The notes: generated by a model not told the origin, from the sequence alone. DNA of 64,000 bases from Pyrobaculum islandicum DSM 4184 (GCF_000015205.1 NC_008701.1:1429436-1493435); one strand, 5' to 3'. Shown: positions 8,567 to 16,972, numbered from the stretch's first letter. Numbers and translations are program-made.

Positions 8567-9273
8567 TAGATGTATATATACACGTCGTTGTCTATAATAA
8601 CGCCGTCGTCTTCTGCCCTACCTCCGTGGAGTATATAGATATCCTTTTTCTCAACTTTAACAACTCGTCTCTCAATGGGGGGTAGAGATGTCGCCATCTT
8701 TAGAATCTGCGCCACATGTCTCAAAAGGGGGCTAAATTCCCTTGGCGAGGGCGGTATTTTAAAAACAACGCCGTGACTATATTTCAAAGCCGCGGCGCCC
8801 TCAGGCGTGTGTGGAGATGGCGTAATTTTTCTAAGCGCCAAAGTCTGGGCTGCCACGTCTGTAGTAACGACAGCCTCAAACTCCTTACCGCCTAAAAACA
8901 CTGCAACAACCTTCGGCCTCGCCTTGTGATAGAAAGCTGTAATCTCTCTGGTCTCGGGGCTCTTAAGTTCAAGAAAGTCAAAATATATATCAATGCCGTA
9001 TGGAGATCCGCGGAGAGCTCTTTCATTGACAATAGGCACAGCGGCGATAGGCGGAAGATCTAACATGCCTTTTTTCCACATGTATAGCATAAGGGTGAGG
9101 AAATTTACCGCAGGCGAATCTTCTGGGTAGAAGCCTGACAGTGCCAATATGGGCTCGTCTCCTTTCCCAAATATGAGCGGGCCGCCCCCTAGGTATTGTG
9201 AAAGCAGATATCTGACGTATTTTACACATGTCGTATTTGACATCAAGGCTTTGTCAGGGCGGAGGAAATACAT
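8566..9273 (-). CDS. hypothetical protein coupled to UbiX
   Basis: About 235 residues, unidentified. It is soluble with no signal peptide; the central part (TFAGR-like content absent) includes KITPSPHTPEGAAALKYSHG and a KIPPSPREF segment. It is clearly smaller than a UbiD decarboxylase (about 400-500 residues) and I see no convincing UbiD signature, so a decarboxylase role is only a guess from linkage. ATG at 9273 lies 25 nt after a TATA (TTTTAAACTA). The stop overlaps the ubiX start by 1 nt, making this the lead gene of a two-gene operon. Confidence 0.7.
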   Translation of the reverse strand: MYFLRPDKALMSNTTCVKYVRYLLSQYLGGGPLIFGKGDEPILALSGFYPEDSPAVNFLTLMLYMWKKGMLDLPPIAAVPIVNERALRGSPYGIDIYFDFLELKSPETREITAFYHKARPKVVAVFLGGKEFEAVVTTDVAAQTLALRKITPSPHTPEGAAALKYSHGVVFKIPPSPREFSPLLRHVAQILKMATSLPPIERRVVKVEKKDIYILHGGRAEDDGVIIDNDVYIYI

Positions 9274-9310
9274 CAAGCGCCAAGATCTCTATAGTTTAAA
9301 AACTCGTAAC

Positions 9311-9538
9311 ATGACATTGGTAATGGGGCGTAGAAAGAGTAAAGTCCCCTTGGTACGCATAACAGTGAGACTTCCCACGGAGCTTTTGATGAGAGTAGAT
9401 AGACTGGTAGAACGTGGCGTTTTCAAAAACCGTTCACATCTTGTAAAACAAGCGTTAGAAGAGCTAATAAAGGAGCCTAAGTATCAAGAAGTTTTAAATG
9501 AGAAAGAAGATAGCTTCCCCACTCTGAGAGGCAGATAA
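9311..9538 (+). CDS. ribbon-helix-helix (CopG-like) DNA-binding protein
   Basis: 75 residues: a basic start (MGRRKSK), then the beta-strand PLVRITVRLP, helix ELLMRVDRLVERG and second helix NRSHLVKQALEELI. This is the ribbon-helix-helix fold that dimerises on DNA. A longer frame is open from 9149 but runs antisense through the 8.6-9.3 kb gene; the ATG at 9311 has a TATA (CTATAGTTTA) about 25 nt upstream. A PIN-like small ORF follows 32 nt later, so it may be the antitoxin or regulator half of a VapBC-type pair. Confidence 0.75.
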   Translation: MTLVMGRRKSKVPLVRITVRLPTELLMRVDRLVERGVFKNRSHLVKQALEELIKEPKYQEVLNEKEDSFPTLRGR

Positions 9539-9570
9539 GAATTTAAGCATAGCGCCTATGGGACTTGTTG

Positions 9571-9831
9571 ATGAAGGCAGGTGTGTGGCGACTTATGAGC
9601 GGTGGTGACAAAGCTGATTTATTTAATATGGCCGACACTTATCTTGTCCTTCATTCAACGAACTATATAAGAGGGGCAACGTTAGATGGGGACCTCCCCC
9701 TGCTTGCTCACAGCGTGGGGCTGAGGCAGAGCTTTACTCCGCAGACCCTCCAGTGCCCCTTGCGGGAAATAGGAGCCTTGGAGGTACTAGTCATAAAGCT
9801 GAGTCTACGGTATTTCTACGTTGGCATGTAG
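9571..9831 (+). CDS. 86-residue ORF resembling the C-terminal half of a PIN domain
   Basis: ATG at 9571 is about 27 nt after AATTTAAGC. The segment DLFNMADTYLVLHS followed by GATLDGDLPLLAHSVGLR looks like the second half of a PIN nuclease (acidic Asp in ATxDGDL). A full PIN domain is about 130 residues, and the first conserved Asp and the N-terminal half are missing. It is therefore a truncated toxin or a chance frame. It overlaps the convergent phosphohexuloisomerase by 27 nt. Weak C/D-like boxes in the first 50 nt are an alternative reading. Confidence 0.35.
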   Translation: MKAGVWRLMSGGDKADLFNMADTYLVLHSTNYIRGATLDGDLPLLAHSVGLRQSFTPQTLQCPLREIGALEVLVIKLSLRYFYVGM

Positions 9832-10413
9832 CTTTGCCATATCGCTTTCATTCTTGCCTATCCTTTTCATAAGTTCTGCAATAACTGCGTCGAGAACCAC
9901 CATTGCTGTGTCTTCAAAAAGTGTGCCAAGTGGTGAAAGAGGCTCATGTATTCCGAGAATCTGGCGGGCGAAGTAGTCGTCCATGGCAGCTAATTTAGTC
10001 CTACCTGGGACGAAGAGCACGAGATCTGCAACTCTGGCAAGCGGCGAGTCGTAGTAAGAAGTAATGGCGGCGACCCTTGCCTTCATTTTCTTGGCAGCTT
10101 CTGCGGCTGCGACAACGACTTGTGTCGTGCCGCTTCCAGATATGGCAACTAAGAGATCGCCCTCTTCTACCGACGGCGTGATAGTCTCTCCGACGACGTA
10201 GGACCTAGCCCCTAGATGTCTAAGTCTCATTGCAAAAGCGCGCCCTACCAACCCGCTTCTCCCGACGCCTAAGACAAGAATCTTCTTATTTTGTCTATAC
10301 ATCTCTTCTATAGTCTTTACAAAAGTCTCGACTTCATCAAGTTTTATTTTATCTAGTGCATTTAATATAAAATTTGCAATTTCTAGGTATGCCTGTTTAA
10401 AGTATGTTACCAT
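9805..10413 (-). CDS. hxlB: 6-phospho-3-hexuloisomerase
   Basis: 202 residues, a single SIS domain: VLGVGRSGLVGRAFAMRLRHLG is the sugar-phosphate loop and AISGSGTTQVVV the second binding loop, with the catalytic His/Glu region at the C-terminus (KLHANVE). In archaea this enzyme, with hexulose-phosphate synthase, interconverts fructose-6-phosphate with ribulose-5-phosphate plus formaldehyde, replacing the missing oxidative pentose pathway. The synthase partner is not adjacent. The length is normal for PHI. Confidence 0.88.
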   Translation of the reverse strand: MVTYFKQAYLEIANFILNALDKIKLDEVETFVKTIEEMYRQNKKILVLGVGRSGLVGRAFAMRLRHLGARSYVVGETITPSVEEGDLLVAISGSGTTQVVVAAAEAAKKMKARVAAITSYYDSPLARVADLVLFVPGRTKLAAMDDYFARQILGIHEPLSPLGTLFEDTAMVVLDAVIAELMKRIGKNESDMAKLHANVEIP

Positions 10414-10441
10414 GGTATTATAAAAACGTCAATTTAAAAAT

Positions 10442-10819
10442 TTACTCTTTATACATCGATCTATCTCCGAAAAACGCCTCGACTTTCTGCGGTTTCAGCT
10501 TTGATACTATATAGTCAAATGCTGCTTTAGGATCTGTATGATCGCCGCAGGTATAAACATCTACAGTAGCAAAACCGTACTCAGGCCACGTATGAATAGA
10601 AATGTGGCTCTCTGCAACTATTGCAAAGACTGTAAGACCTCCGTTAGGCCCAAATCTATATGAACCTACCGATAGAAGCATGGCGTTGGCTATCTTGGTT
10701 GCCTCCTTGATGATAGTAATGAGGGCAGACTCATCTCTCAATATCTGGGGGTCGCATCCATAGAGATTGCCGTAGATGTGTCTCCCCACTACTACCCTAG
10801 CCCCCACGCCCCCCGCCAT
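10442..10819 (-). CDS. speH: pyruvoyl AdoMet (or arginine) decarboxylase
   Basis: 125 residues. AESHISIHTWPEYGFATVDVYTCG contains the Glu-Ser autocleavage site that creates the pyruvoyl group, His in SIHTWPE and the catalytic Cys in YTCG. This family makes decarboxylated AdoMet for spermidine synthesis. In Crenarchaeota a close paralogue is an arginine decarboxylase, and the two cannot be separated here by eye. The ATG at 10819 (MAGGVGARVVVG) has a TATA (ATTTAAAAAGTT, 10838-10849) 25 nt upstream; a longer TTG-started form would lie too close to it. Confidence 0.87.
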   Translation of the reverse strand: MAGGVGARVVVGRHIYGNLYGCDPQILRDESALITIIKEATKIANAMLLSVGSYRFGPNGGLTVFAIVAESHISIHTWPEYGFATVDVYTCGDHTDPKAAFDYIVSKLKPQKVEAFFGDRSMYKE

Positions 10820-10965
10820 GTTTTCTGCGCAAATTCGCAATTTAAAAAGTTAACCCCCAAAAACCCTTATACTACAGATTTGTTCTTGCAGACACCATAC
10901 TTGTAAAATATCTAAAAGCTCGTTTAAAAAATTAGAGAGTTAAAACCGAGGACTTTTGAAAAATT

Positions 10966-11061
10966 TTACCACTCTTCTTCTTCCTCCCACTCTTCTTCAA
11001 ATTCCTCCCACAGCTCCTCTTCTTCTTCCCATTCTTCCTCTTCTCTATACAAAATCGGCAT
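10966..11061 (-). CDS. 31-residue Glu/Trp peptide
   Basis: A tiny reading frame from ATG 11061 to TAA 10966. It begins MPILYREEEEW and then consists almost only of Glu with Trp at 11, 18, 25 and 31, plus Leu17 and Phe21: 19 Glu and 4 Trp in 31 residues, with one Arg. Trp 11/18/25 are exactly seven apart, so one face of a helix would be aromatic and the rest acidic. A strong TATA (TATTTTTAAATA, 11079-11090) sits 24-25 nt before the ATG. It lies 146 nt upstream of the decarboxylase gene in the same direction, which has its own TATA. Function unknown. Confidence 0.6.
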   Translation of the reverse strand: MPILYREEEEWEEEEELWEEFEEEWEEEEEW

Positions 11062-11078
11062 AGACCCCCGAAATCTGC

Positions 11079-11090
11079 TATTTTTAAATA
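11079..11090 (-). promoter_or_regulatory. TATA box of the Glu/Trp peptide gene
   Basis: TATTTTTAAATA is centred 24-25 nt before the ATG at 11061 on the minus strand. It may also serve the divergent gene: the ATG at 11100 is only about 16 nt away, whereas an in-frame GTG at 11109 is at the standard 25 nt. Confidence 0.5.
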
Positions 11091-11099
11091 TTCAGACAT

Positions 11100-11669
11100 A
11101 TGGCGAAGGTGAGAAAAGCATATGTTCAGGGCCTTTTACAAAGGCGTGTGAAATACCGCATAGATCTCACCGAGCCAGTTACAATAAAGCAGTGGCTGTC
11201 TGAACGCCTCTGCCAACTGAAAACTTTTCTCGAAGAGGAGTGGAACGCCGTTATGTGTCTATCGGAAACGCCGCCGAGTCTGGGTCTGTTATTAATAGAG
11301 TGGCATGGGGGACATATATTAGCAGACGTCTCAATTTGTGCTCCGATATCCCACCCAAATCCTCCACCTCTGGCAATCGAAGTTGCTGTAAAGAGGATAG
11401 ATGTGTGTGTAGAGCCTATCGCGCCGATGTCGCCGCCTGTGGAATATGTAAAATTATATACGCCTGGTGTAAAAATGTTAGGTAGAATTACGCTGAGACA
11501 ACGCTATGCGGTGATAAAACATAGAGGACTTCTATTTGCAACAGAGGTTATTTACACGCCAGATGTGAGAGGCGGTGTCGAGTTAAAATTGGCGCGGTAT
11601 AAGTGTTCGTCTTACGACTTTGGAAAAGCTCTAAGAAAGCTAAAAGCCATTCTATATTCTAGGTATTGA
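11100..11669 (+). CDS. hypothetical protein
   Basis: 189 residues with a very basic N-terminus (MAKVRKAYVQGLLQRRVKYR), a mixed alpha/beta body and a basic C-terminus (KALRKLKAILYSRY). There are no transmembrane helices and no motif I recognise. Its stop TGA overlaps the ATG of the following zinc-ribbon protein (TGATG), so the two are co-translated and probably share a task. The start may be GTG 11109 judging from promoter spacing. Confidence 0.6.
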   Translation: MAKVRKAYVQGLLQRRVKYRIDLTEPVTIKQWLSERLCQLKTFLEEEWNAVMCLSETPPSLGLLLIEWHGGHILADVSICAPISHPNPPPLAIEVAVKRIDVCVEPIAPMSPPVEYVKLYTPGVKMLGRITLRQRYAVIKHRGLLFATEVIYTPDVRGGVELKLARYKCSSYDFGKALRKLKAILYSRY

Positions 11670-11857
11670 TGAGATATGTTGCTGTTGTGTGTCCTAAGTG
11701 TGGAAGAGCAAGCGCGACAAAAGCTACTGCACAACGGCATCAATGTCCCTATTGCGGCACTATTATCCGCATAAACGACGCCACGGTGATCACAGTTGGC
11801 GATTCAAAAAAAGTGAGAGAGGCCGTTGTTAGATACAATACACAGAAAAAAGTCTAG
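11669..11857 (+). CDS. zinc-ribbon protein (DUF1922-like)
   Basis: 62 residues: CPKCG (about 8-12) and CPYCG (about 26-30) form one zinc ribbon, followed by a short basic tail (KKVREAVVRYNTQKKV). Small archaeal proteins of this type (DUF1922) have unknown function, and nucleic-acid binding is plausible. ATG overlaps the stop of the preceding gene. Confidence 0.75.
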   Translation: MRYVAVVCPKCGRASATKATAQRHQCPYCGTIIRINDATVITVGDSKKVREAVVRYNTQKKV

Positions 11858-11937
11858 TCCAGACTTAGACAAGTATAGAAACTAGATAAAGCTTCCTGAT
11901 AAAAAATCCATTTATTAAAGTAATACCCTTCTAAGCC

Positions 11938-14559
11938 ATGCAACCCGAAAGGCTAGTTGTGGGAAGCAAGACTTACCGCTATTTCAGCCTCAAGAGTCTT
12001 GAAAAAGAGGGGTATGACATTGGGAGACTCCCCTACTCTATCCGCGTCTTATTAGAAAACGTAATGCGGAATTTAGATGGAAAAGATATAACAAAGGAAC
12101 ACCTCGAGAGATTAGCTAGATGGAATCCAAAGGCGCCGGAGGGAGAGGTTGCAATCAAAGTCTCGCGCGTCATAATGCAAGACTACACGGGGGTGCCCGC
12201 AGTTGTAGATCTGGCCACTATGCGCGACATCGCAGTAAAAATGGGAAAAGACCCCACAGTAATTAATCCACAAGTCCCCGTCGATTTAATTATTGACCAT
12301 TCGGTGCAAGTAGACTTCTGGGGCAGTCGCGAGGCTCTTAGAAAAAACCTAGAGCTTGAAATACAGAGAAATAAGGAGCGGTACCGCTTCCTTAAGTGGG
12401 CTCAGCAAGCGTTTAAAAACTTTAGGGTATTTCCGCCAGGCACAGGCATTATACATCAGGTAAATTTGGAGTATCTAGCAAAAGTCGTAATGACGGAGGG
12501 CGACTTGGCTTACTTCGAGACTCTAGTTGGGATGGATAGCCACACTACAATGATAAATGGGCTAGGGGTAGTGGGCTGGGGCGTCGGCGGGGTGGAAGCA
12601 GAAGCTGCAATGTTGGGAGAGCCTATTACAATTAGAGTGCCTAGGGTTATCGGCGTACATTTATATGGCGAGCCCCGGCCGGGAGTCACGGCAACAGATA
12701 TAGTGCTTGCAATTACTGAATTCTTGCGTAAAATAGACGTGGTAGACGCATTTGTAGAGTTTTTCGGAGAAGGCGTCAGAAAGCTCTCTGTGCCAGACCG
12801 CGCCACTATTGCCAATATGGCTCCTGAGTACGGCTCAACAGTAGGGCTCTTCCCCGTGGACGAAAACACACTATCTTACTTAAGGATTACCGGCAGACCA
12901 GAGGAACTCATCGCTTTAGTTAAGAAATACTACGAAGCACAGGGCGTCTTCGGCGGAGTAGAAGGCGCTGAGTATAGCCAAGTCGTAGACTTCGATTTAT
13001 CTTCCGTAGAGCGTAACGTCGCAGGGCCGACTCTGCCCTGGCAGAGACGGGCGCTCTCCGAAGTGCCCAAGAGCTTCTCTAGTTTTCTACAGGAGAGGAA
13101 GAAAAGGAGTAGAAAGGTTGTTGAAATTGAGATCGATGGTAAAAGAGTACAGTTTGGAGATGGAGATGTCGTAATTGCAGCTATTACGAGTTGTACAAAC
13201 ACCAGCAACCCATATCTCTTGGTCGCGGCAGGGCTAGTGGCCAAGAGGGCGGTAGAACTTGGGATAAGACCTCCGCCGTATGTAAAAACAAGCTTCGCCC
13301 CAGGCTCTAGGGCGGCTGCGGAAATTTTAGAGAGAAGCGGATTACAGAAGTATCTTGACGAATTAGGCTTCCACGTAGTGGCTTACGGATGTACCACATG
13401 TATTGGAAATTCAGGACCTCTGCCAGAGCCAGTCGCAAAAGCTATAAAAGAACACGATATTCTTGCCGCTGCCGTGCTTTCTGGCAATAGGAATTTTGAA
13501 GCCAGAGTCCACCCAGATGTCCGCGCAGCGTATCTTGCCTCGCCTCCATTAGTAGTGGCCTACGCCTTAGCTGGCACAGTGACAAAAGACCTCGAGAGAG
13601 AGCCCCTGGCCTATTCTAGTGGAAAACCTGTCTATCTAAAAGACATCTGGCCCAGGCCTGAGGAGGTAAACCGCATAGTAGAAGAGTGGGTTAATCCCAA
13701 TGTATATATTGAGAAGTACAGCAAAACCGGCGAACTGGTGCCCGAGTGGAACGCCTTAGAGGCCCCGGCGGGTATGTTATATCAATGGCGCGCTGATGAC
13801 ACCTATATACAGCCATCTCCGCTTTTCGAAGGCGAGGTGAAAATCGCAGATATAGTAGGAGCCAGACCGCTTTTAATTCTTGGCGATAGCATTACTACAG
13901 ACCACATCTCGCCCGCCGGTAGCATAACGGCCGATAATCCGGCGGGCCAATATCTGCTTTCGCTAGGCGTAAAACCCTCCGAGTTTAACACCTTTGGCGC
14001 ACGTAGAGGCAATTGGCAAGTAATGGTCCGCGGCACCTTCTCTAGCAAGGGTTATAAAAACAAAATCGGCAACTTAGACGGCGGGCTGACTATTAAGTTT
14101 CCAGAGGGCAAGGTAATGACTGTTTATGACGCCGCAGAGGCCTATAAGAGAGAGGGCGTGCCCATGATTGTAATCGCAGGTAAAAACTACGGCGCAGGCT
14201 CTAGCAGAGATTGGGCAGCTAAGGGGCCAAAGCTCTTAGGCGTTAGAGTCGTAATCGCAGAGAGTTTTGAGAGGATACATAGGTCTAACCTCACGATGGT
14301 TGGCATAATACCTATACAACTGCCGCCGGGCGTTACCGTCGACAGCTTGAAACTAGACGGCTCAGAGACCTTTGATATAATTGGCCTCTCAGAGGGCCTC
14401 GCGCCTGGCAAAGAGGTGGTCGTTAGGATACATAGGAAAGATGGGCGTGTAGATGAAGTTAAAGCTAGGTTGGCGATATATACCTGGGCCGAGGTCGAAT
14501 ATATTAAACACGGCGGAATTCTGCCCTACGTATTGAATAAACTTCTAAAGAGTAAATAG
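11938..14559 (+). CDS. acnA: aconitate hydratase (AcnA type)
   Basis: 873 residues, normal for AcnA. It isomerises citrate to isocitrate in the oxidative or reductive citrate cycle of Pyrobaculum. Cluster ligands are SCTNTSNP (Cys near 419) and GCTTCIGNSGP (Cys near 485 and 488). DSHTTMINGLGVVGWGVGG and the C-terminal swivel domain with AGKNYGAGSSRDWAAKGP and RIHRSNLTMVGIIP are intact. A TATA (CATTTATTAAAG) is about 25 nt before the ATG. No other citrate-cycle gene is adjacent. Confidence 0.96.
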   Translation: MQPERLVVGSKTYRYFSLKSLEKEGYDIGRLPYSIRVLLENVMRNLDGKDITKEHLERLARWNPKAPEGEVAIKVSRVIMQDYTGVPAVVDLATMRDIAVKMGKDPTVINPQVPVDLIIDHSVQVDFWGSREALRKNLELEIQRNKERYRFLKWAQQAFKNFRVFPPGTGIIHQVNLEYLAKVVMTEGDLAYFETLVGMDSHTTMINGLGVVGWGVGGVEAEAAMLGEPITIRVPRVIGVHLYGEPRPGVTATDIVLAITEFLRKIDVVDAFVEFFGEGVRKLSVPDRATIANMAPEYGSTVGLFPVDENTLSYLRITGRPEELIALVKKYYEAQGVFGGVEGAEYSQVVDFDLSSVERNVAGPTLPWQRRALSEVPKSFSSFLQERKKRSRKVVEIEIDGKRVQFGDGDVVIAAITSCTNTSNPYLLVAAGLVAKRAVELGIRPPPYVKTSFAPGSRAAAEILERSGLQKYLDELGFHVVAYGCTTCIGNSGPLPEPVAKAIKEHDILAAAVLSGNRNFEARVHPDVRAAYLASPPLVVAYALAGTVTKDLEREPLAYSSGKPVYLKDIWPRPEEVNRIVEEWVNPNVYIEKYSKTGELVPEWNALEAPAGMLYQWRADDTYIQPSPLFEGEVKIADIVGARPLLILGDSITTDHISPAGSITADNPAGQYLLSLGVKPSEFNTFGARRGNWQVMVRGTFSSKGYKNKIGNLDGGLTIKFPEGKVMTVYDAAEAYKREGVPMIVIAGKNYGAGSSRDWAAKGPKLLGVRVVIAESFERIHRSNLTMVGIIPIQLPPGVTVDSLKLDGSETFDIIGLSEGLAPGKEVVVRIHRKDGRVDEVKARLAIYTWAEVEYIKHGGILPYVLNKLLKSK

Positions 14560-14586
14560 TTTTAAAATAGATACGAACCATCTTTT

Positions 14587-14931
14587 ATGGATAAACTCCT
14601 CCCGGCTTTACTCATTCTTCTATCTCTGGGATACATAGGTATAAATTTCGTAGGTCTGCCACCCGCTTTGGTAGTTGAAAACATAATTTTAGCCGCTGTA
14701 TACATAGCATTTGCAATACTGTTATTGTATAAGCCGACTAAGCCGGCGTATGTAGCGCTTGTGTTAGTAATTTCTTTCAACGCTGGCAGAGTCTCGCGTA
14801 CGATATGGTCTCCTGTCGAGGGGTTTGGAAGACTTGCCATAGAACATGTCCCTCTCCTCTTGTATCTACTGGCAATTGCAACACTGGCGTTGTTGAAGAC
14901 TATACAATTTAATAAGCAGATCGTTAGATAA
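14587..14931 (+). CDS. small four-helix membrane protein
   Basis: 114 residues with hydrophobic spans at about 4-22, 28-47, 54-66 and 85-104. It starts 25 nt after a TATA (AGTTTTAAAATAG) and ends just before the triosephosphate isomerase gene. An opposing frame covers the same bases but has no promoter and poor codon pattern. No family recognised. Confidence 0.6.
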   Translation: MDKLLPALLILLSLGYIGINFVGLPPALVVENIILAAVYIAFAILLLYKPTKPAYVALVLVISFNAGRVSRTIWSPVEGFGRLAIEHVPLLLYLLAIATLALLKTIQFNKQIVR

Positions 14932-14934
14932 GTT

Positions 14935-15624
14935 GTGAAGTTTCCAATACTAATTATAAATCTAAAAGCCTATGGCGAGGCTGCAGGCAAAAAGGCACTG
15001 GAAATAGCCAAGGCGGCGGAAAAAGTTGCTAAAGAGCTCGGCGTAAATATAGCTGTGGCGCCTAACCATTTAGAGCTCGCCCTAGTTGCGCAGTCTGTTG
15101 AAATACCAGTGTATGCGCAAGGCGCAGATGTAGAAACGCCAGGCGCTTATACAGCGCATATAGCTGTAGATAATATAAAAGCTGTCGGAGCGTCGGGGCT
15201 GATTTTAAATCATAGTGAAGCGCCTCTTGCCTTGAACCAACTCTCTAAGTTGGCTGCAAGAGCTAAGTCTATAGGTCTAGACGTAGTGATATGCGCCCCC
15301 GACCCTGTGACAAGTCTTGCGGCGGCTGCGCTAGGGCCCCACGCCGTAGCTGTAGAGCCGCCTGAGCTAATAGGCACCGGCAAAGCTGTCTCAAAGTATA
15401 AACCTGAGACAATAATCGAAACTGTAAGGCTAGTGACAAAACACTTTCCAAACGTCGTAGTTATAACCGGCGCCGGTATTGAAACAGGTGAAGATGTAGA
15501 GGCAGCACTTAAGCTAGGCACCAAGGGGGTGCTTCTTGCAAGCGCTGCAGTTAAGGCTAAAGACCACTACCAGAAAATTTTCGAGTTGGCAAAGCCGCTT
15601 ACAGTCGCGGCGGAGCCGCCTTAG
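14935..15624 (+). CDS. tpiA: triosephosphate isomerase
   Basis: 229 residues, the short archaeal type. It begins [15 protein letters not shown] (catalytic Lys), has the catalytic His in [10 protein letters not shown] (near residue 88), the catalytic Glu in [11 protein letters not shown] (near 142) and the C-terminal phosphate loop [15 protein letters not shown]. It interconverts DHAP and glyceraldehyde-3-phosphate. GTG start 3 nt after the membrane protein stop, so probably co-transcribed with it. Confidence 0.95.
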   Translation: MKFPILIINLKAYGEAAGKKALEIAKAAEKVAKELGVNIAVAPNHLELALVAQSVEIPVYAQGADVETPGAYTAHIAVDNIKAVGASGLILNHSEAPLALNQLSKLAARAKSIGLDVVICAPDPVTSLAAAALGPHAVAVEPPELIGTGKAVSKYKPETIIETVRLVTKHFPNVVVITGAGIETGEDVEAALKLGTKGVLLASAAVKAKDHYQKIFELAKPLTVAAEPP

Positions 15625-15668
15625 GTGCCCGCCGCTCATATGCCCCCAGCAGGGGGTCGTACTATTTG

Positions 15669-15944
15669 TTATAACTTATTTATATACTCGATCCAAAGCT
15701 CTAAATCTCTCAAATCTATTTTACCTCTATAGCCATATTGATCCTCTACGTATGCATCTATTATTTTTACCATATCGCCTTCTATAACACCTCTTATGAC
15801 TATAGTTCTTCTCTCGTCTCCAAGCTCCGGGTCTGACGCCGCATCTCCAAGAGTTGGGGTGGTAAAAACCACTTCTACCTGACGTCCTCTTATTACGACA
15901 TTATAGCCATTGCCGAGTTTTCTAAGCTTATCTAGCGGGAGCAT
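15669..15944 (-). CDS. hypothetical protein, 91 residues
   Basis: It begins MLPLDKLRKLGNGYNVVIRG and ends LRDLELWIEYINKL; a small beta-rich body with a terminal helix and no cysteines or membrane spans. It stands alone on the minus strand between tpiA and a plus-strand gene. No family recognised. The 44 nt between it and tpiA contain a GC hairpin (CCCCCAGCAGGGGG) like one in the TnpB relic at 23.9 kb. Confidence 0.55.
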   Translation of the reverse strand: MLPLDKLRKLGNGYNVVIRGRQVEVVFTTPTLGDAASDPELGDERRTIVIRGVIEGDMVKIIDAYVEDQYGYRGKIDLRDLELWIEYINKL

Positions 15945-16011
15945 ATTGTGTATTTAGTTTTTGTTTTTAGCTTAAGTAACGTATATTAAATATAGTTTTA
16001 TATTACTCCTC

Positions 16012-16365
16012 ATGCTTCCGCCAGCAGTACTACGCCAACTATATGTACAGGGGAGTCTCACAAACACGCCAGAGGGGGTCTCCTTTAAGTTACGAAACTC
16101 TCTAGCGCCAGCTACAGTCGTTGGAGTAGAGGTAGCTGTTGATGGGCAGAAGGTACCCTCAGATAAAGTATTCATAATTGCAGGGGGACAAAAGCGGGGG
16201 GTCTCAGAGCTGGCATCTGTTGGGCAAAAGTTTAATGTGAGAGATGAAGTAACAATACTGCTCCAAGGACTTTCTCTATCGCCTGGAGCGCATAAAATAG
16301 ACATAAAAGCTAAGACTAAAGAGTGGGGCGAACTTGTCTTCGACGTCACCGACATGTTGAAATAG
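16012..16365 (+). CDS. conserved small beta protein (DUF6379-like)
   Basis: 117 residues. MLPPAVLRQLYVQGSLTNTPEGVSFKLRNSLAP has the opening pattern I associate with DUF6379, the family that includes the beta subunits of C-glycoside deglycosidases; archaeal members are orphan and of unknown role. It appears to be a single beta-sandwich. ATG lies 25 nt after a TATA (AAATATAGTTTTA). It overlaps the convergent gene by 20 nt. The family assignment is from memory and tentative. Confidence 0.6.
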   Translation: MLPPAVLRQLYVQGSLTNTPEGVSFKLRNSLAPATVVGVEVAVDGQKVPSDKVFIIAGGQKRGVSELASVGQKFNVRDEVTILLQGLSLSPGAHKIDIKAKTKEWGELVFDVTDMLK

Positions 16366-16972
16366 TAAAAAACCTTGCTACAAATTCTTCCAAAGCTTTT
16401 TTAAGTTCCTTAAGCTCCGGCGTTAACTCAGATGCCGCTTGTGCAAGTAGCAATGCGCCAGCTACAGTGCGTATACCAGCAGATGCAACTTTTACGCCGC
16501 CCCATTCTACAACTACGCTTCCAATTGCCATAACTCTGCCTTTATTCTCTGCCGCAACTACGGCGTCCGGATATGGATATGCTACGTATGTTAACGTTAG
16601 GGCGTGGCCGCTATACGGCATATACACCTTTTTTAAATATCGTCTTAAAGAGAAGGGGCCAACCCTATCGACAACCTTACCCCATTTCACACTGGCCGTA
16701 TCTATGAAGCTAATGTGGCTCTTGAGCCATGTGTATATATCGCCTTTTCCCGGGACGTACTCTACGTCTAATACCTTGCCTATTTCAGAGCCAAGCCAAT
16801 CGTATAACTCCATATATGGTTTTACTATATCTACAACCTCTTCCACAGATATAGATCTCTCATCGTAGCCCTCTGCCGTGCGGCCTACTGCTAAAGTTTC
16901 GCCGTCTCTGATGATAAACGTAACCTCTTGGAACTCCCGCCATTTGTCACACATAGGCACTATAAACTCCAC
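16346..16972 (-). CDS. hypothetical protein, 208 residues
   Basis: Soluble alpha/beta protein. It begins MEFIVPMCDKWREFQEV, has an acidic middle and a C-terminal helical stretch (SELTPELKELKKALEEFVARF). No active-site motif recognised. The minus-strand start lies next to the S6e promoter region. Confidence 0.6.
   Translation of the reverse strand: MEFIVPMCDKWREFQEVTFIIRDGETLAVGRTAEGYDERSISVEEVVDIVKPYMELYDWLGSEIGKVLDVEYVPGKGDIYTWLKSHISFIDTASVKWGKVVDRVGPFSLRRYLKKVYMPYSGHALTLTYVAYPYPDAVVAAENKGRVMAIGSVVVEWGGVKVASAGIRTVAGALLLAQAASELTPELKELKKALEEFVARFFTISTCR

Noticed and set aside
9565-9620. Possible C/D sRNA (TTGATGA ... CTGA)
   Set aside because: Box C begins with T rather than a purine, and D' and C' are not convincing. 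Kept only as an alternative to the PIN-like ORF.
10981-11061. CTTCTTCC-rich stretch as a simple repeat
   Set aside because: The repeat is in codon register, bounded by ATG and TAA, and has a TATA at the right distance, so a peptide gene is the better reading.
14562-14840. Minus-strand 92-codon ORF
   Set aside because: Antisense of the small membrane protein; no promoter; the plus strand has better start and hydrophobic pattern.
15625-15668. GC hairpin after tpiA as a TnpB scar
   Set aside because: Shares only CCCCAGCAGGGGG with the relic at 23.9 kb; too short to call a mobile element, and may simply be a terminator.
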